NCBI GenBank assembly: GCA_902796815.1
Contig: CADBQL010000281.1
Location: forward strand, 1 to 5,342
Length of the DNA: 5,342 nucleotides
DNA from: an uncultured Coriobacteriaceae bacterium
GTDB taxonomy: Bacteria > Actinomycetota > Coriobacteriia > Coriobacteriales > Eggerthellaceae
Direction: 5' to 3'
The notes under the pieces are model-generated. The model saw only the letters and a program-made list of their open reading frames with translations, did no database searches and was not told the DNA's origin. Positions 3,737 to 5,342 of the stretch are shown here, one piece after another (position 1 is the first letter of the stretch; every line of letters starts with the position of its first letter). Made by a program: the position numbers and the translations under genes.

Positions 3737-5170
3737 CTAGAGCACGAGCAGATAATCGGCAACTGCTTCGATGAGTTCGGTGTCGTGGGTCACTACTATA
3801 ACTGTACGTCCTCGCTCGACGAGCTTTTTGAGCAGCGTGGCGAACTGCATCATATGTCCGTAGCCCAACCCGCTTGTAGGCTCGTCGAACGCCACGATCC
3901 GCCTTCCCGACGCCACGGCGCACGCGATGGCCACACGCTGCTTCTGTCCGCCAGACAGCGTGAACGGATCTCGATCGGCGACGTCCATCAAATCGAGCGA
4001 CGCCAGGACTTCGTCCACAGCGCTCGCGTCTCCCCCATCAGGAAGGCTGATCTCCACCTCCTCGCGCACGCTTTGCGTGAAAAGCTGGCAGTTCACATCT
4101 TGGGCAATGAGGAACACGTTCTTGATGCGCGCCTTCCGGTCCCATGTTTTGCCGTCGAACCTAAGCTCGCTTTTGTCCCTCTTCTCCAAGCCGGTCAGGC
4201 AACGCAGAAACGTCGTCTTCCCGCGACCGTTGCGCCCGACCACCGCGGTGATCTGTCCACAGGCAAACGGGATGCGATCGAAATCCAGGACGGGATGGCC
4301 TTTCTCGTAGCCGAAATGCAAATTCTCGATCGCGCACGTATCACACTCACCTGCATCGCATGGACAGAAAGGGGGCAGGGACACTTCATCAGGTGCGACC
4401 AGGCACGGCGAACGCAACCCGTGACTCTGGCAGAATCCCTCGTCGACCTCGCCCATCTCTTCGCCCACCATTTCGCGAACGATAGCACCGTCCTCCATGA
4501 CGACGAGCCGCGTGATATCGTCGAGAATCCAGGCTATGCGATGCTCCGCTATCAAGATGGTCTTGCCCTGGCGCTTCCACGACCGAATGATATCGGCGAG
4601 CATGAGCGACGCGTCGTAATCCAAATTCGCCGTGGGTTCGTCGAGCAATACGACGTCCGTGCCAGCGACTTCGACGCACGCACAGGCTATCTTCTGCTTC
4701 TCGCCGCCCGAAAGCGCGAACAGGCTGCGGTCCATCAACGGCGCCAGGCGCATGTCGTTTGCCACCTGCTCCACGCGATCGACGATAAACTCTTCGGGCA
4801 CGCCCCTGTTCTCGAGCGCGAACGCGAGCTCGCTCGTCGTGTCGGTCGTATAGAACTGCGTGCGCGGATTCTGGAACACCGATCCCGTACGCTTGGATTG
4901 TTCGTAAAGCGGTATGGCGCCCGGCTCGAACGAGCGACCGTCGGGTGCTTCTCCATCCGCTGTGGCGTCCACACGAACCGTCCCACTCAAGCTACCGGGG
5001 AAGAAATGGGGAATAAGCCCGTTGACCAGGCGGAGCAATGTCGACTTCCCGCAGCCCGAAGGTCCGGTTACAAGCACGCATTCCCCTGTGCCGACATTGA
5101 GCGATATGTCGCGCAAGCTCGCATCCTGCTGCCCTTCGTACGTGAAAAAAACGCCGTCAAACTCGATCAT
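3737..5170 (-). CDS. Fused tandem ATPase of an energy-coupling factor (ECF) transporter
   Basis: This 477-residue protein carries two ABC ATPase domains in one chain and would replace the separate EcfA1 and EcfA2 subunits that power vitamin or metal uptake with EcfT and an S component. The first domain has Walker A GPSGCGKST (36-44), Q-loop Gln100, signature LSGGE (153-157), Walker B VVLLDEP (173-179) and switch His210. The second has Walker A GRNGRGKTT (312-320), Gln357, LSGGQ (405-409), Walker B RIVAFDEP (424-431) and His462. The linker has a cysteine cluster, CPCDAGECDTC (269-279). The second D-loop reads SGLG where SGLD is usual. GGGAGG lies seven bases before the ATG at 5170; an in-frame TTG at 5176 is a less likely start. 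The ATG overlaps the ecfT stop as ATGA, so the two are translationally coupled. The substrate cannot be told without the S component. Confidence 0.93.
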   Translation of the reverse strand: MIEFDGVFFTYEGQQDASLRDISLNVGTGECVLVTGPSGCGKSTLLRLVNGLIPHFFPGSLSGTVRVDATADGEAPDGRSFEPGAIPLYEQSKRTGSVFQNPRTQFYTTDTTSELAFALENRGVPEEFIVDRVEQVANDMRLAPLMDRSLFALSGGEKQKIACACVEVAGTDVVLLDEPTANLDYDASLMLADIIRSWKRQGKTILIAEHRIAWILDDITRLVVMEDGAIVREMVGEEMGEVDEGFCQSHGLRSPCLVAPDEVSLPPFCPCDAGECDTCAIENLHFGYEKGHPVLDFDRIPFACGQITAVVGRNGRGKTTFLRCLTGLEKRDKSELRFDGKTWDRKARIKNVFLIAQDVNCQLFTQSVREEVEISLPDGGDASAVDEVLASLDLMDVADRDPFTLSGGQKQRVAIACAVASGRRIVAFDEPTSGLGYGHMMQFATLLKKLVERGRTVIVVTHDTELIEAVADYLLVL

Positions 5171-5342
5171 ACCCAAGCCTCCCAGGGAAGCAGCAACGAT
5201 CCCGCAAGCGCAGCCGCCAACACGAGAAGCACGATCGCATCGCCCACGCCGAATCCGATGCGGGCGATGTTGGTTCTACGCTCGGGACCTCCCAGTCCGC
5301 GAACAAGCGCGGACGCCGATAGATCGTCGCCGCCGCGCGACG
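5167..5342 (-). CDS. ecfT: EcfT transmembrane component of the ECF transporter (partial, C-terminal end)
   Basis: The last 57 codons of a gene that starts beyond the window edge are visible. They read SRGGDDLSASALVRGLGG, then PERRTNIARIGFGVGDA, then a final transmembrane helix IVLLVLAAALAGSLLLP, and end WEAWV. The segment ALVRGLGGPERRTN matches the second Ala-Arg-Gly type coupling motif of EcfT proteins, which docks into the ATPase groove, followed by the usual last membrane helix. EcfT is the membrane scaffold linking the S component to the ATPases. Its stop codon TGA overlaps the ATG of the fused ATPase gene by four bases, as expected for subunits made in fixed ratio. The S component and operon promoter are probably further upstream, outside the window. 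Confidence 0.85.
   Translation of the reverse strand, partial: SRGGDDLSASALVRGLGGPERRTNIARIGFGVGDAIVLLVLAAALAGSLLLPWEAWV

Noticed and set aside
3594..3923. Arg-rich open frame on the minus strand across the end of the ATPase gene
   Set aside because: It overlaps the second ABC domain in another frame and has the composition of an out-of-frame GC-rich shadow.
3737..5342. ABC transporter as exporter of the precursor peptides
   Set aside because: The domain pattern, the fused tandem ATPase without a membrane or C39 peptidase domain, and the EcfT coupling motif identify an ECF importer, so it cannot serve as a Gly-Gly peptide exporter.
1..5342. CRISPR array, tRNA, rRNA, insertion sequence or attachment site
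   Set aside because: I saw no regularly spaced repeats, cloverleaf-like sequence, transposase motif or paired terminal repeats anywhere in the window.

Overview
The window looks like accessory DNA from a Gram-positive gut bacterium of the class Coriobacteriia (Eggerthellaceae or a relative). This rests on moderately high GC content, a fused two-domain ECF transporter ATPase directly after ecfT, a DUF6323 protein, a YjdF protein, and two short Gly-Gly leader peptides. The taxonomic assignment is an inference from gene content. No rRNA, tRNA or marker gene is present to confirm it.

Layout, left to right. A LacA/Maa-type sugar O-acetyltransferase lies on + (84-671). A 62-residue RiPP-type precursor peptide lies on - (879-1067) behind a near-consensus promoter with an operator-like dyad. 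Divergent from it, yjdF (DUF2992, +, 1353-1778) follows a structured leader that sequesters its ribosome binding site and looks like a yjdF riboswitch. A DUF6323 protein converges on yjdF from the - strand (1798-2199). The stretch 2220-2625 holds no intact gene, but it ends in a frameshifted AbrB/SpoVT-type remnant (2425-2625). A small double-CxxC zinc-ribbon protein (+, 2645-2860) starts 19 bases later. A second precursor peptide of 73 residues (+, 3016-3237) has its own promoter and a 5' UTR hairpin. The stretch 3238-3736 holds at most one doubtful small membrane ORF (3512-3700). The right end is part of an ECF transporter operon on -, with a partial ecfT whose stop overlaps the start of the fused ATPase gene (3737-5170).

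Most genes here are single transcription units on alternating strands, not one pathway. The clear cooperating pair is EcfT with the fused ATPase; their substrate-binding S component is outside the window. The most interesting theme is a pair of dispersed precursor peptides. Their 45-residue leaders are 60% identical, and their cores differ but keep two cysteines at identical positions (49 and 62). No modification enzyme, leader peptidase or dedicated exporter is visible, so they look like orphan precursors served in trans. The riboswitch-like yjdF leader, the decayed AbrB gene, and the cysteine-rich linker and altered D-loop of the ATPase are the other points worth checking.
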